A stretch of 64,000 bases of DNA from Micropterix aruncella. Its lineage: Eukaryota; Arthropoda; Insecta; Lepidoptera; Micropterigidae. The stretch is from the NCBI GenBank assembly GCA_944548615.1, contig OX155965.1:16636995-16700994 (forward strand), in the 5' to 3' direction. Under the pieces are notes generated by a model, which was given only the letters and a program-made list of their open reading frames with translations, had not been told where the DNA came from and did not search any database. A program made the translations under genes and the position numbers. Of this stretch, positions 36,218 to 48,248 are shown piece after piece (the first letter of the stretch is position 1; every line of letters begins with the position of its first letter).

Positions 36218-36956
36218 TCTATACTAATATTATAAAGAGGTAAAGTTTGTGACGTTGTAGGAAGTAATCTCTGGATCTACTGAACCGATTTAAAAAATTC
36301 TTTTACCAATAGAAAGCCACGTTATTTGTGAGTGTCAAAAGATATATATTATCCGAAAAATGAAAAGACTTTTTCGTGGTAGTCGGATTTCCAAAAAAAG
36401 TCGGAAAAAACGGACGAACGAAAACGTTTCTAACTAACGCTGCCTTAACGATGAGAGATATATGATTAAGTTCTAGAGAAAAGTTGTAGAGCTTGACAAT
36501 GCCTATAAAACAATCAGCGACAGCATATGTCTAACTTTTATATTTAAGTAGCAAAAAATAGTATTTTATATTAAAAAAATAATTTAAATCGTTAGGTCAT
36601 GTTTATTGGTCATATTATCAACAATTATGAATTATTTAATAAGTAAATTTATCGTCTCAAGTATTTGAAACAAAAGACTTTTCCCCTTTTACTGCATATA
36701 ATTTCACTTTACTGCATAAATGGTTAAAGAGATAAGACACTCACAAATAAGACACTCACAAGAAGACACTCACAAATAACGGTAATATAGTCAAATTGGC
36801 ATGCAAATACATACATACATATGCAGTAAAAATATAACCCTTCTTTTGGCAGTCAGAAAATAGATCATAGCACTGAGTACTAACCAAACCACACTCATAA
36901 TTTCATCACATATAAAAAGTTTTACCCCCCCAACAAAGTGGGCACGGGTCAGCTAG
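36218..36956 (+). mobile_element. Non-autonomous Helitron, copy 2 (both ends intact)
   Basis: It starts TCTATACTAATATTATAAAG at 36218 and ends GGGCACGGGTCAGCTAG at 36956. It is preceded by A and followed by T, the expected Helitron AT target, with no target duplication. A GC-rich segment lies just before the 3' CTAG. It is non-coding, 739 bp. Internal AAGACACTCACAAATAAG-type short tandem repeats are shared with copy 1. Confidence 0.92.
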
Positions 36957-37651
36957 TTTTTTATAAATCCAGTGTAATATTCATTAAGTAGTGATTTTAT
37001 AGCACAATAAAGTTATTCTATCTATGATGGTGCCACTTGCTCTGTTCGTGTGAACGGGCCTCAAATCCGGCCGCTTTTAAAGTACAGGTGAGAGGCGAGT
37101 CACCGGTATCAGTTCTCCCAAAATGACCATTTATTCGCGCGCGCGCTTCGGAATACCCACGACCCGCAATGCGGGACGGCGCAGGGCGGGGTCTACCTTT
37201 CGAACTGATTTTTATTTAAGGGCAGTCCCATTGTCTTCACAGTAGCCACCCAATAAGCGGACCGATAGCCTCGTTACGTTAGCCCACAACTGAGTTATCA
37301 GACGGATAGGTATCTGGCGTTTTATATTGGCAGTGCTCAGCATAACAAGAGAATAACAGACACGGCTCGAACTAACTTGAAGATGATGATGACGATGATA
37401 TAGAGCAGCGGTGGCCAACTTTTTTGAGTACTGCTGATTACAAGACAAATGAAGAAAAATGAAAACGGCTTTAAACACTAGCTTGTTCATGAGGAGAATG
37501 GGGGACGAGGGGGGGGGGGGGGGCGAGGGCTCAAGACCGTTAATTTTATTTAGGCTTTTAAATGTAACCGTTTTTTTATGGTTTGGGTCTAACATCAAAA
37601 ATATTTTTTATAAAAATCATACTGACGGTGTTTTTGTAGATTTATTAAGTG
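36957..37651. other. Intronic DNA with GC-rich patch and lone hAT-like end
   Basis: 37060-37200 is GC- and CpG-rich with a GCGCGCGCGC run. CAGCGGTGGCCAACTT at 37406 resembles a hAT terminal repeat, but no partner end was found. A poly-G run lies at 37509-37522. Confidence 0.45.
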
Positions 37652-38416
37652 TTAGGTGTTGCCCGCGGCTTCGCTTCGCGTAAATTTTCGAATCGATTTG
37701 TTAATTTAAGTAGGGTTGCGTTTATTTGCCATTTTCAGGGGCTACATTTAGATATATAATGCAAGACGTCATCATTCAAATGCACGTAACCTATCTCGTA
37801 GACGCCGCCTTCCGCTGAACGCTGACCTTGCTGGGCCAGGAGCCGCCGCCTGCTTGCTAAATATATCGAGGTGCTTGCACGCGTTCCTAATTCCAAGATA
37901 TCTCTATAACTATACCACCTAAAAATGTACCGTAGATAGCTAATTTTATCTCTATTTAACACCGGTGATAATGGATTAATTTATTTTGATAAGGATTCTT
38001 AATTGATTGCTGATGTTTTTAAAATAACTGCCTTCTTATTTTTCTTATTTTTTTAGACATAAAAGCAGTTATTGTAGCTTAAATATAAAAGTTGGGTATA
38101 TGCTTTGGCCGACTTTTTTTATAGATCTCTTTGAGGCCAATGTTTCTGTAATATATATCTTTCACATATATCAAACCGTTTCGTCAGCGCACGCCGATAA
38201 AGCAACTCACCAGCTCATTTTTCTCCGACTCGATTTACAAATGTCGTGATTTCGTATTGAAAACCAATATTTATTGCAATAAAATAAAGCCTATAGTACT
38301 TATCGAAAATGGAGCTTTCTACTAGTGAAAAAAGTTTTGAAATCGGATGAGTAGTTTTGGAGAATGCACAAAGTTACAAACTTACAAACATTCATTCTTT
38401 TTAATATTAGTATAGA
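37652..38416 (-). mobile_element. Second Helitron-type element
   Basis: On the minus strand it begins TCTATACTAATATTAAAAAG (5' base at 38416, preceded by A) and ends near GCGGGCAACACCTAA at 37652, where CTAA fits the CTRR rule. The base after the 3' end is not the expected T, so that end is less certain. It is non-coding. Confidence 0.6.
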
Positions 38417-38899
38417 TGACGTGACATTAGGTGAAGAAACATGAACTTTTGGATATCGGGATAGCGATGAATCAAACCTGGCACGGTATAGGTACTATTA
38501 AACATCAAAGTAATGAGATAAACGTTCTGCGCGGCAACAAGGCTATTTACGTACCCTAAGATGGCCGATCGATTGCTACATCTCTGTAGTTTATGTGTCA
38601 TTTATACTTTAAAAATCCAAAGTGTGATTATTGTCGTATATGTGACTGTTGATTGTTGACGTATATGTCGCTGCAAGTCCTCAGTCATTGACTAAGTCCC
38701 TCAATTCAGAGTTAAGCTTACGTGACATATACGGCAGCGGTTCCTGCTAGATGTGGGCTGGCATTTCCTACTAGGGAAGAACCGACCTTGTTTTCTTGTC
38801 AAAGGGAGGCGGAGAGGAGGCCTGAATTCTGAATGCTAAATCGAAGATATTCTCTTGGATATGTCGTATCTTATGAAGGATTTATCAATGAAAACTTAG
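38417..38899. other. No gene recognised
   Basis: The last part may belong to the Tc1-like element that follows; no N-terminal transposase motifs were seen. Confidence 0.45.
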
Positions 38900-39150
38900 T
38901 GTTATTGCACGATAATGCCTGGTGTCTTCAGTCCTGACATGAATCCCATCGAGCATTAATGATATGAGCTTAAACGAAGGGTCCAAACCAGAAATCCGGT
39001 TTCTTCGAAAATCCACGCTCTCAAGACCGCGTTGTTAATGGAGGGGGATTATATTCCTTAAGACTGTATAAAAATGATGATTCTATCAATGATGAATCGC
39101 ATTCAAACTGTCATCGGGGCTAGGAGTGAATTTCTTGAAGTTTTCTTTAA
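38900..39150 (+). pseudogene. Tc1-like transposase C-terminal fragment
   Basis: Plus-strand translation with stops gives DMNPIEH, then ELKRRVQTRNPVSSKIHALK, then MMILSMMNRIQTVIGARS. This matches the Tc1 family C-terminus (SPDLNPIEHVWDEL ... RR ... L.SM..R...VI.A.G). Only this last part survives, and stops at the Trp and following positions show decay. Confidence 0.75.
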
Positions 39151-40264
39151 ATTTTCTGCTTTAATTTCATTTTAAAACATTGCTCTTTCTCGCATTTTCA
39201 TTCTGATTTGATTTTAATAAAACATACTCAGCGGATTATTATTATCTTTGGGGTAATCAGCAACCTAAGAGAAACAGTTGTGTTGCCCCAAGACTTTTTT
39301 GGCAGTTAGCCAAGGACGTCATCTGACTCCATTTAAAAATCGAATTGCAAGCGCGCGTCGCCGTGAAATTCTCAGTTAAACAATCGAATTTCGTTGAAAC
39401 GACACAACGCAATAAAGATTGCATTTTGAACGTACGTCGCACAATATCACACGCGTGACGCGGCAAATTTAAATATTTGTTCCGTCCAAATGCGGGTTTA
39501 AAATTTTATTTGTATCACTTGTATATGAGATATTCCAACCGAAATTTTACAATGTGATTTCGGCCCAACAGGACTGTGCCCTGTTGTTTCACAATGTGCT
39601 TGCTTCGGATGTTCACAATGTAAGTTCGGCCCAATGGCCTTCCCTTGAAGTCTTTTTTTCTATTTCTACTGTAGTCATTAATACAACCACGGTTTCCGCT
39701 TGGGAGGTCGTGTAATCGGACCCCAGGGATTACTGCTCCGGTGCCTTCATTTGTCTTTATTTCATCAGCGTGAATGGTTATTTCTCTGATGCCTCGGTAT
39801 TAACAAGGTAATCACCTTCGGGAATTACTGCATAACCTTTCCGGAACGTATATTCAATTAGGTACCTATTATTTTGTCTGTATCTATATTGTTATGAGTC
39901 CTGTATAAATTGGATATAAGGGTGTCTAAAATGACCTACAATGTGGACCGATAAAGTTTCTTTATTGATTAATAGGGCGCCAGCTGCATACGTAAAAATA
40001 GATATCGGACCACATACAAATGCAAAGGGCCTCCATCCGCCTGGAAGTTTACCTTTGAATATGGGAGTGGGAAACGACGTCAGGGATACCACGGTAGCTC
40101 AGCCACGGTGTTGCTGCCCCAAAAAAAATATATTTCTCCTCTTTTCAACTAAACTAATTCTACCGTCCTAATTTATAATTTAATAGGGATGTGCACGATT
40201 TTGTCGTTTATATACGACAAACGTATTGTATATTATTTCGCGCCTATTACGCGATGCAAGAAAA
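39151..40264. other. No gene recognised; short repeats near 39548-39640
   Basis: CACAATGTRA...TTCGGCCCAA-type motifs recur three times at about 39549-39640, and a related sequence is at 53148 in inverse orientation. A TTTGTCGTTTATATACGACAAA-like palindrome is near 40200. Confidence 0.5.
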
Positions 40265-41400
40265 TTAATATTTATATGTTTTATTAAAATCTATATATAG
40301 TAAAGGACATGGTCCTAACAATATTTAGTGGTGAAATGTCATCCCACACCTGCTGTAGAATTTTCATCTGCTTTGTTGTTCTGCTTTCAGCGTTCCAGAA
40401 TTTTAAATTATGATAGACAAATACACGACTACAGATTTATAACTTTATACAGCCGTTTATTTATTTGCAGCTGTTGTTTCACGATCACTGTTAGGTCCAT
40501 AAACTTCATAGGCTTCATAAACACTTATTTTTGTATATTGAAATATTTTTATGTCTATGTAAATAAAAATGAAATGCTGTTCGTTGATAGGGGCATATTA
40601 GATTAAATGGCTGAACCGATTCGGCTATTTTTCTATTAAAATGTTCGTAATAGTTCAAACTAAGTCATAACGGAAAAGAAATTTTGGAAAAGTTGCCTAG
40701 AAAATTCGTGAAAAACTGAAAGTGCTATTTTCTACTCATGATTCGAACGATGGATATCCGTAATTCTTTTTTTGAATAGGAACGACATATTAGGTTGAGA
40801 CATTTTTAGTTTTGATCGCTATGCTCCCGGGATGGAAATATTTTAATCGAATGTATTTAATTGAATAAAAATCTGGAAGATATTAAGAAAAATCCGGAAA
40901 AAACGCATTCAAGCATAAATTATAATAAAATTATTTTTTTCTACTTTTGTGTCGTTTTGCGATCTGCCCAACAAGTTATTTTATTTACATATATTCAAAA
41001 TTATTTATTTCGGAATTGATGTGTATTTTAAAACGTGAACATCTGTGCCAAGACATCTTACTTGGAATCAACTGCAAAAAAAATCAAATTGACGACGGAA
41101 ACAACGAAACCCACCTTCATGTTACCCCCACCGAAGTATTAGGTCCTTCTTTTTCAGTCCAATAACGCAAACAAAAGTTTGGGGGGGTTGGGGGAGGGCG
41201 TTGGTAAGTGGAGTTGGTGGGGTGGAGATGGAGGAAAGGGAGGTTGGAGGGATTTAGGGGGTAGGGGTGGAGTTTGGAATGGGAGTGGTTGGGGGAATTA
41301 GGGGAGTGGTGGAATTTGAAGAGGGGGGGTTGAGGGGTTTGGCGCAAGGGAGGGGGGGGGGTTGTATGATTGCCGGGAAAGTCTTGTGTGACACAACAGC
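40265..41400 (+). repeat. Repeat family D, copy 2 with G-rich block
   Basis: AT-rich sequence followed by a G-rich block (about 41177-41362) and a GCCGGGAAAGTC...GTGACACAA end at 41372-41397, in the same order as 20275-21040. It is non-coding. Confidence 0.6.
41177..41362 (+). repeat. G-rich low-complexity block
   Basis: Many GGG and longer runs with T and A on the plus strand; G-quadruplex potential. This is the second occurrence of this block type next to the same terminal motif. Confidence 0.9.
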
Positions 41401-44040
41401 TTTTTTCCTTTATTTACTAGTAATATATTATTATAATAATTTTAATTGAATTGTAAGGAAATGTATATTTATCAGTTACAATTATTATTTTAATATCATT
41501 TTTCTATTTTAAATCCATTTTTTTTTTGCAAATGATATTTCATTGTCTTTTAAGTACAATTACCTAAATATAATTCTTTCATTTTTTCTCAGATTACAAC
41601 TTAACGTGTGCGCAGATAACTATTTTCTGTTACGTCTGCCTTAGTATAGGCATTGATTTTATAGTGTAATATAAAATCAATGGTATAGGCCTACGCCTCG
41701 TTGGACGGCGTTGACTTGGCGGTCAAGATGCTATTTTGGGCATTATTTTTTGCTGCTGATTCAAAACGGATATTTTGAAATGCTGCAGTTATGCGTATCT
41801 CGTACTTACTTTAAATAGATAAAAAAATAAATCAAGTGCTTCGGTGCTCCTAATAATTATTTTTTTCTCTTCTTTGTGAAGAAGACTAGACTAGTCTTTG
41901 AAGGTTTTATAGATACTCTTTTCCATACAATAATGTCGAATATATTTAGGTAAGGATATTTATAAGGATAGTTGACAGAGGGAAATAAAATATTTCGTAT
42001 TCCTAAGAAACGGAAACGGTGGAATCTCCAGTTTAATAAAAAGTTAGAGCTTATTTTGGTAAAAAAAATATTTTATCACTCGCTGCTGTATATTTTTGGT
42101 AGCAGACACTATCAACAATATATCTACAAATAAGTTGAAATTTATGGTCGCCTCCGATATCAAGGTGTAGCGACTGGCACGGATTCAATTATTCGAAAAG
42201 TAATGAATGTAAAAATAAAAGACGGTCCTCGTTGAAGCGTGCTCCGTAAACATCGGTAATTGAGTTCGGATTTCGATGTCTTATTATTCTCGCTGCAAAA
42301 TTTTCGTTTGTTATCTGTAGCATTGATTATTCAGGTATAATCAATGCCTGTAGCAACGGATAGTTATATTTTTTTTGATATTCAGACTTTCATAATCATA
42401 TTTAATCATATATAGTGAAAAAAATAAAAAGATATAAATTTAAATAACAGTTCTAAATAATTTTCAGTGGTTAGACACAAAAAACATAATATTTAAAAAT
42501 AGAAAAAGAAAGAAAGAATATCAATGACATTCATAAAATTGGCAGTAGATATTTAACACATATTTATAAATTAGCTATAAAATTTAACATTTCGTTAGCT
42601 TTGGTCGGATATATTTAATAACAATAATAATTTTATTTTGCAAAAATAATACACCATTTATTAATAAATCATTTTCTTTTAATAAAAATTCAAAACAATG
42701 ACTAGAAAGTGTTCCTCAATCTCATCACGAACACCGCAAATAAGGAATGTCCTCAGAATAAATGTCTGGTTTAAAGGATACGCCATGATCGCTGCGCGAA
42801 AAAAGTAAGAGGTACGAGTGGCGTCGTATATCTACTCTTTTACTTTGTACGCATAAGGATTTAAAATGTTATCTTTAAAATGTTAGAGATGAATTTTCAG
42901 CTAATACTACGCTTATCGCCGGATCGTCGACATATTAAGCATGTTTCTCTTATTATTGCTAAGATTAACGGCCCGTAAAGTTTAAGTGCTGGCTTGCCTA
43001 TGGCTACGCGCACCAAGGGGGCGTCAGATTGCCTCCGAGTTGCCACATGGGGGCAGGGATGCTTGGACTTGATGAATTGTAAAATAATTCCTTTCATCTT
43101 TCCCGTATTATGATTTGGTTAATGACTGGTTGTAATAATATTATTGTAAACAAGCTATGATGTGTGGATGCTATGATGTATGATGTGTGGATCAAGCTAT
43201 GATAAAGTGGATGCTGCATGGTTAAAAAGTGTATAGATAGGTGTGGATGGAAGCATGTTCAGGGCTTGCAAATGAGGTGGGTATATTATCTGTTAGGGGG
43301 ACCACCTAACACCAAGTATTGCAGCTCTGCATATATCATATTGGAAAACATACTGAACTGTGAGTGAGTTAACAGTCGAACCTAACCGCGAGATCAGTTA
43401 TCTAAACAGTATGTTTACACTAAACGAACGTAGAGCTAGAGGAAAGCATTCTACTCTTGTTTTTGCTCTTCCAGTCTAAATGGTTATTAGGCATTCTCGT
43501 TCGTCGAAGAAAAAGATCATTTACACTAAAAGATCCATAACATAGAACCTGTTAGAGCAAGAACAGCCGAACGATTTCGCATTCTAGCTGTTTTTCGGCC
43601 CTAGAATGTAGCGAGTGGATGCTCAGAAAGTTATCAACTTCGCCGAGACCGCACGTAATCGCACGGACGATGTATGACGACGATTGTAAAATAGCAAGTG
43701 CTTCTTTTATCGTAGTGCACCAACTAATTAAAAATAAACGAAGAGCGCCATTGGACAGCTCTAGTGGATTGCAGAACAAGAGTGCAACATGTAGAGCAGA
43801 GCAAAGGCAACTTTCTCTCGATATAATTCTAATAATTAAAGACACATATCGTTCGTCCAATCCATTTTGAAAAAACGAACGCAAATGATTTTGGCACGTA
43901 GAATGCTAGAACGCTTTGAAGAGACCGCCTAGTCGAGCGAGCGCTAGGCTACTGTTCGCGCGATCTAGCGTCATTTACATTAAAATAATGAGCAATTCTT
44001 TGTTTTATTGAGCATTCTATGTCGTTACCGCCGAACGGCG
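41401..44040. other. No gene recognised; two related small hairpins
   Basis: GCATTGATTTTATA/TATAAAATCAATG at about 41651-41681 and GCATTGATTAT/ATAATCAATGC at about 42322-42350 are similar hairpins about 670 bp apart, perhaps element ends. The frames near 43552-43884 show no reliable domain. Confidence 0.45.
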
Positions 44041-44452
44041 GTTATAGCCGTAACACACGCTCGGATTTGGTACGGCTGGACCGCGGATTTGGTCCGCTCC
44101 GTACCAAATCTGTTCGTCTGTAGAGTAGTCCGGCGACAATAATTCGGCGGCGGTCCGATGCGGATATTGTCCGCTCCGTACTAAATCCGTGCGTGTGGAC
44201 GGCCGTCACATCGGATATGGTCCGCTCCGTACAAAATAAGTGCTCGGGACCGTCAGGGCTGGCCGCCCATTGGCTAGTCGCGTTCGAAACGACTCGAAGT
44301 CACGTTCGAAAAGTCGCTCCGAAAAGTCGCGTTCGAAAAGCCGGGCGTGCGCTCATTTTTTATACTGTCCGGTCCGGTAGTCTGTTGCAAGAACGGATTT
44401 GGTCCGTGGATTCGGTCCACCGAATCAAATCCGAGCGTCTGTTACGGTTATT
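44041..44452. mobile_element. MITE with ~27-bp TIRs and internal subrepeats
   Basis: The left end CCGTAACACACGCTCGGATT and the inverted right end CCGTAACAGACGCTCGGATT form long inverted ends. The interior repeats GGTCCGCTCCGTAC-type motifs at least three times. It is about 410 bp, GC-rich and non-coding. The TIR superfamily is not determined. Confidence 0.8.
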
Positions 44453-44540
44453 AGAATTCTCTTAAGCTTCTCCCACTCTAGTTAAAATCATGTGATTTTG
44501 GCAGACTCGGGGTAAAATGAGCATGCGCTCACTTGGTGTA

Positions 44541-45293
44541 AATGTACACCAGTTCGCCCGTTGTAGTCGACACCGCACTACTAGTACATTACACATTACA
44601 TTACAGATTCCTAATGGATCCGTGACGCTTGGGTGGAGTTGGCCAAAAATCTGTGTCGTCTGACCTGCTCAACTCACGGTTTAACTGCTATCTGGTAGCC
44701 TCCTCGAAGAGGGACTTACCCTATGTGGGCTTCTGCCATGACTAATCCTGAAGTCGGAGTCAGATGGGATCAGAAGATCGCGGATTCGGATGAATACCTC
44801 TAGTTGGTGCATCATCCGGTTTGCTAGGTGTTGAATGCCCAGCTGGCGAATAACCAGAGGGGTCTGGAGACGTCCGTTTCCTATGACAGCGGAAGGTAGT
44901 TATCGACCTGACGTCTTCAACCCTTGAATAGATCCGTCGGACACCCGATTCGGCGCGACCATGGCGGGAAAATGGCGTCGCAGTCCGCAAAATATTTAAA
45001 CTGGTTAACCGCCTACATCAGATAGAGGCCGCGCAAGCGACCTACAATCCGTCAGCAAACCGGATGGTGGAGAAATTCGACCAAATCTGGTAGTAATGGC
45101 ATGAGGTTGGCCCGCTGGGTTCACATTTCAGTACCTCGCTGTAAGGCGTCGGCTTCTTACGGGCATGTTGGCGGAGCTAGACTGTGGACTATGTTGTCCC
45201 TGAGTCACTGTGTAATTACCTCACGGCTGAAAGAACGATCTATATCGTTATAACAGCCTGAGATGTCGGGTTTGCCCGTTGCAGATGACCGCT
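44541..45293 (+). mobile_element. Family A copy d (diverged), plus a loose 3' end
   Basis: The main copy runs from about 44612 to 45293 on the plus strand and ends in TCGGGTTTGCCCGTTGCAG. Just before it, at 44541-44577, an isolated CAGTTCGCCCGTTGTAGTCG is the 3' tip of another copy. Confidence 0.7.
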
Positions 45294-45932
45294 CCAAAGT
45301 ACATTACAAGATTAATAAATCTCACATAATGTATATAAGTATAAAAATCAAATATTTCTAGAAGAAGGAAGAAATTTAAATTCGTTCAATTAACTTTTTG
45401 GTCATTTTTCGCGCCAAGACTAAACTCAACAATATGGTAAACCTTCCTTTCATCACGATCCTGACCTACAATTATATCATTTGCATATGAATGTATGATT
45501 CATGTGTAAGCGACAATTTGTCCTTAACTTCTCGTCTGTTATTTAAGCCTCCAGGGTCGTTCGCCTCTTTTCCCGTACTCCCTTTGAACCCCCTGCCCGC
45601 TTCCCTCCCCCTTGAATCCCGTGCCAGTTGGAATTAACGTCGAAGTTGAAAATCGTATCAAGACGCCCCTTGACGCAACGAACGGAGGCTTTGGAAGACA
45701 ATAGCGCACGGCTCAAGCCTGCATTTCGCACTCTTGATATCACAGCGGGTAAAGATTCCAAATCTTCACAAGTGAATAGCTGAGAGGCAATTGACCTCAG
45801 TACTAATGAGGACATTGGAAAATATACGAAAATCGAAGTATTTGTAATTTTAATTTGGCACTGTTAGCACGCGATACCAAGTACTTATGATAGTGGCCGA
45901 CAAGGGTTGATCCCAGGGCTAGGCAGTTGAGC
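45294..45932. other. No gene recognised
   Basis: No supportable feature. The minus-strand 90-codon frame at 45543-45815 is unrecognised. Confidence 0.5.
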
Positions 45933-47245
45933 GGTGTTAACTACAACGGGCGAACCAGTCACCCCAGGCTTGTATAACGATATGTGTCAATATGTGATCG
46001 TTCTTTCAGCCGTGGGATAAGCTTAGAAGACTTAGAGACAATGGACAATCCACTATCTAGCTCGGCCAAGTAGCCCGCGGGAGACTAGCCTTTACCGCCC
46101 GGCACCGGGTAGTTAACCCAGCGGGTAGACCAATCGCTCTCACTACCAATTATGGCCAGATTTCTCCGGCCTCTCAAATGGTTACAGGTTTGAATTCGCT
46201 TGCGCGATCCTCTTCCTAGTGTAGCGGTGGTCGGTGTATACCGAATCTATCGCGGACCTGGCATCCTTTGCTCGGCTTTCACCCGGTACCGGGTAACCGA
46301 ATTGCCGTTTCAAGAACAGCTGTCACTAGGTAAACAACCTCCCCCACTCTATAGGAAACAATACTGTTTCCAAGCTCCCCCAGCTGTCAGTCGGAATGCA
46401 CAATCGATTGGCTGACGCCGCACAGTGCGCAAACCGTCCAGGAGCGCCTGAAGGTTGACTCCTAGGGGAAACTGACCCGCAGGCTAAAGTCCTATCCTAG
46501 CTCGCACTTCTACGTGGAGGCTGCCGAATGGGTGTTGAGCCGTGAGTTTAGCCGACCATAAACGCATGGGTCTTAGTGGCCTGCAACAGGGCCCTTGGTG
46601 GTGAACGGTTTCGTGCAGCTTGGGCCACAAGATCCATTTTGTTCTCGGATCGGCTCAACTCACGATGCAGCTCCTATTCAAAAGCCTCCTCGAGTGGAAG
46701 GCTACCCAGGGTAAGACTCACGTGTCTCAGGCCTCAGAGATGGTGGACCGGTTTCTCCCGGCGGGATTGCATCCCGGCGCCGCTGGATGGTTTGCGCACC
46801 GGTCGGCGAAGACAATCGGTTGTGCATTCTGAATAATTGCTGAAGGGGTCTGGAGACTATGGAAATATACTATTTCCTAAGCAGAGGGGTGGATGTCGAC
46901 CTGTTGAAATGACCATGCGACTCTTGAAATAACCTTGGGCCAGTCGATCCCGTGTGGCACTACGGGCAAAGAACGCCCAGGTCCGCGATAAATTCAAACT
47001 GAATTACCGCTGTAATACAACAGGTAGAGTTCGCGTAAGCTTCTTCCGACCCGTTACCAGTCGGGAGGACGGAGGTATCTTGAAGGTTAATTCCAGACGG
47101 AGATATCCTGCTAAAACTGGTAGTTAGAGGGTGAGGCTGCCCGCTGGGTACCTTAAGAACGATCTATATCGTTATACCAGCCTGGGGTGAAGGGTTCGCC
47201 CGTTGTAGTCGACAACGCCCTACTGCAACAGGGCCCGTTACCTTA
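45933..47245 (-). mobile_element. Family A copy e, split by copy f
   Basis: Sense strand minus; the 3' hairpin is at about 45938-45952 (ACGGGCGAACCAGT, one arm decayed). Near its 5' end it is interrupted by copy f (46595-47222), and a few bases of copy e remain beyond 47237. Confidence 0.75.
46581..47236 (+). mobile_element. Family A copy f (subtype 2) with exact 14-bp TSD
   Basis: CTGCAACAGGGCCC occurs at 46581-46594 and again at 47223-47236, bracketing a 628-bp copy in opposite orientation to its host copy e. It starts TTGGTGGTGAACGG and ends GTTCGCCCGTTGTAGTCG. Parts near the 3' end are deleted relative to copy c. Confidence 0.9.
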
Positions 47246-47502
47246 TATTAGTACGTGTTACTTTTTGTATAGGACATATTTTGTAATTATCTTCGCCGAC
47301 TATTTCTATGTATGCCGATCGCGAAAAAGAAAGCGAGACGGCTGAACGAGATTCGGTCAATCTGTTGCTATTGTGGTTTTAAAGTAGGTCAAGCAAGTTA
47401 TATGCAAGTGTCCGATACGAGAATATAATTATGACTTACGAGGTTTGATATTTTAATTGAAAGAAAAACGGTTTATTACCACGTGGATTATTACGGCCCT
47501 GT

Positions 47503-47765
47503 GGCATAGCGGCTAGGACGCCTGACCTTACATTGTAAGGTTCCGGGTTCGATTCCCGGCTGAGTAACCATTTGCCGTTGGGATAAAACTAACGGAATTG
47601 CATTTCAATTCTCTCGATCGAATGCAATAACAAACACACACTTGCATAAGTCTTACACGCACACATACATATAATCACTTCATAAAGGGGTTGGTTGTAA
47701 GAGATTGTCATATGATAACAAACCCGCCCATAGTGAAATTTCACATTAAAGAATGAAAATAAACA
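47503..47765 (+). mobile_element. tRNA-derived SINE (full head)
   Basis: The first ~75 bp form a tRNA-like head. Box A is TGGCATAGCGG, the anticodon arm ACCTT/AAGGT is perfect, and the T-arm CCGGG/CCCGG carries box B GGTTCGATTCC. The acceptor ends do not pair, so it is not a tRNA gene. The body continues to a tail with GGTTGTAAGAGATTGTC and AAACCCGCCCAT motifs, ending near 47765. Confidence 0.85.
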
Positions 47766-48106
47766 AATTATATTGCGACTGCCGCGTCTTTCTTAAAGGT
47801 AAAATTTTAGATTCAAGAGAAAAGGTAGCCTCGGTCCATCTCTCCCACACTTATGGGTGAATTGGACCACCTACTAAAATGAGATGGATCTAGCAAAAAT
47901 AAATAATACTTTGGATATATTTTTATTCTTTAAGGTCCGCTTAAACGTGATTTTATGTTCCAAATGTTTTTGCGACTGTATTCATTTCCAGTCCGTCTTT
48001 CAGAAGCCTTAACAGAAAATGAGCAGGGTCAAATTGACCCCTACACATCCTCACCGGATTAAAATTCAATATTACGCGACAATCCAACGAACGTGTTTTC
48101 ATCATA
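47766..48106. other. No gene recognised
   Basis: Intronic DNA between the SINE and the hAT element. Confidence 0.5.
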
Positions 48107-48248
48107 CTCTAAACCAGTGGTGCCCAACTGATATTGCTCCAAGGGCTATTTTGAAAACCCCAATACGCCACGCGGGCTCCGCCGAGTTGATAAAAAAACA
48201 TAAGTGATATAAAGGAAACTACATTATACAATTACACCACTTTTTATT

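Noticed and set aside
43600..43880. Endogenous viral gene
   Set aside because: No convincing viral domain was seen. The only virus-like similarity in the window is the FP-like C-terminus of LINE ORF1, which is a known feature of such LINEs.
43552..43884. Possible PIF/Harbinger protein fragment near KIASASFIVVHQLIK
   Set aside because: The resemblance is limited to a few residues and no DDE motif or TIR could be placed.
47503..47580. Functional tRNA gene
   Set aside because: The anticodon and T arms are good, but the acceptor ends do not pair, position 33 of the loop is not T, and the sequence continues into a SINE body.
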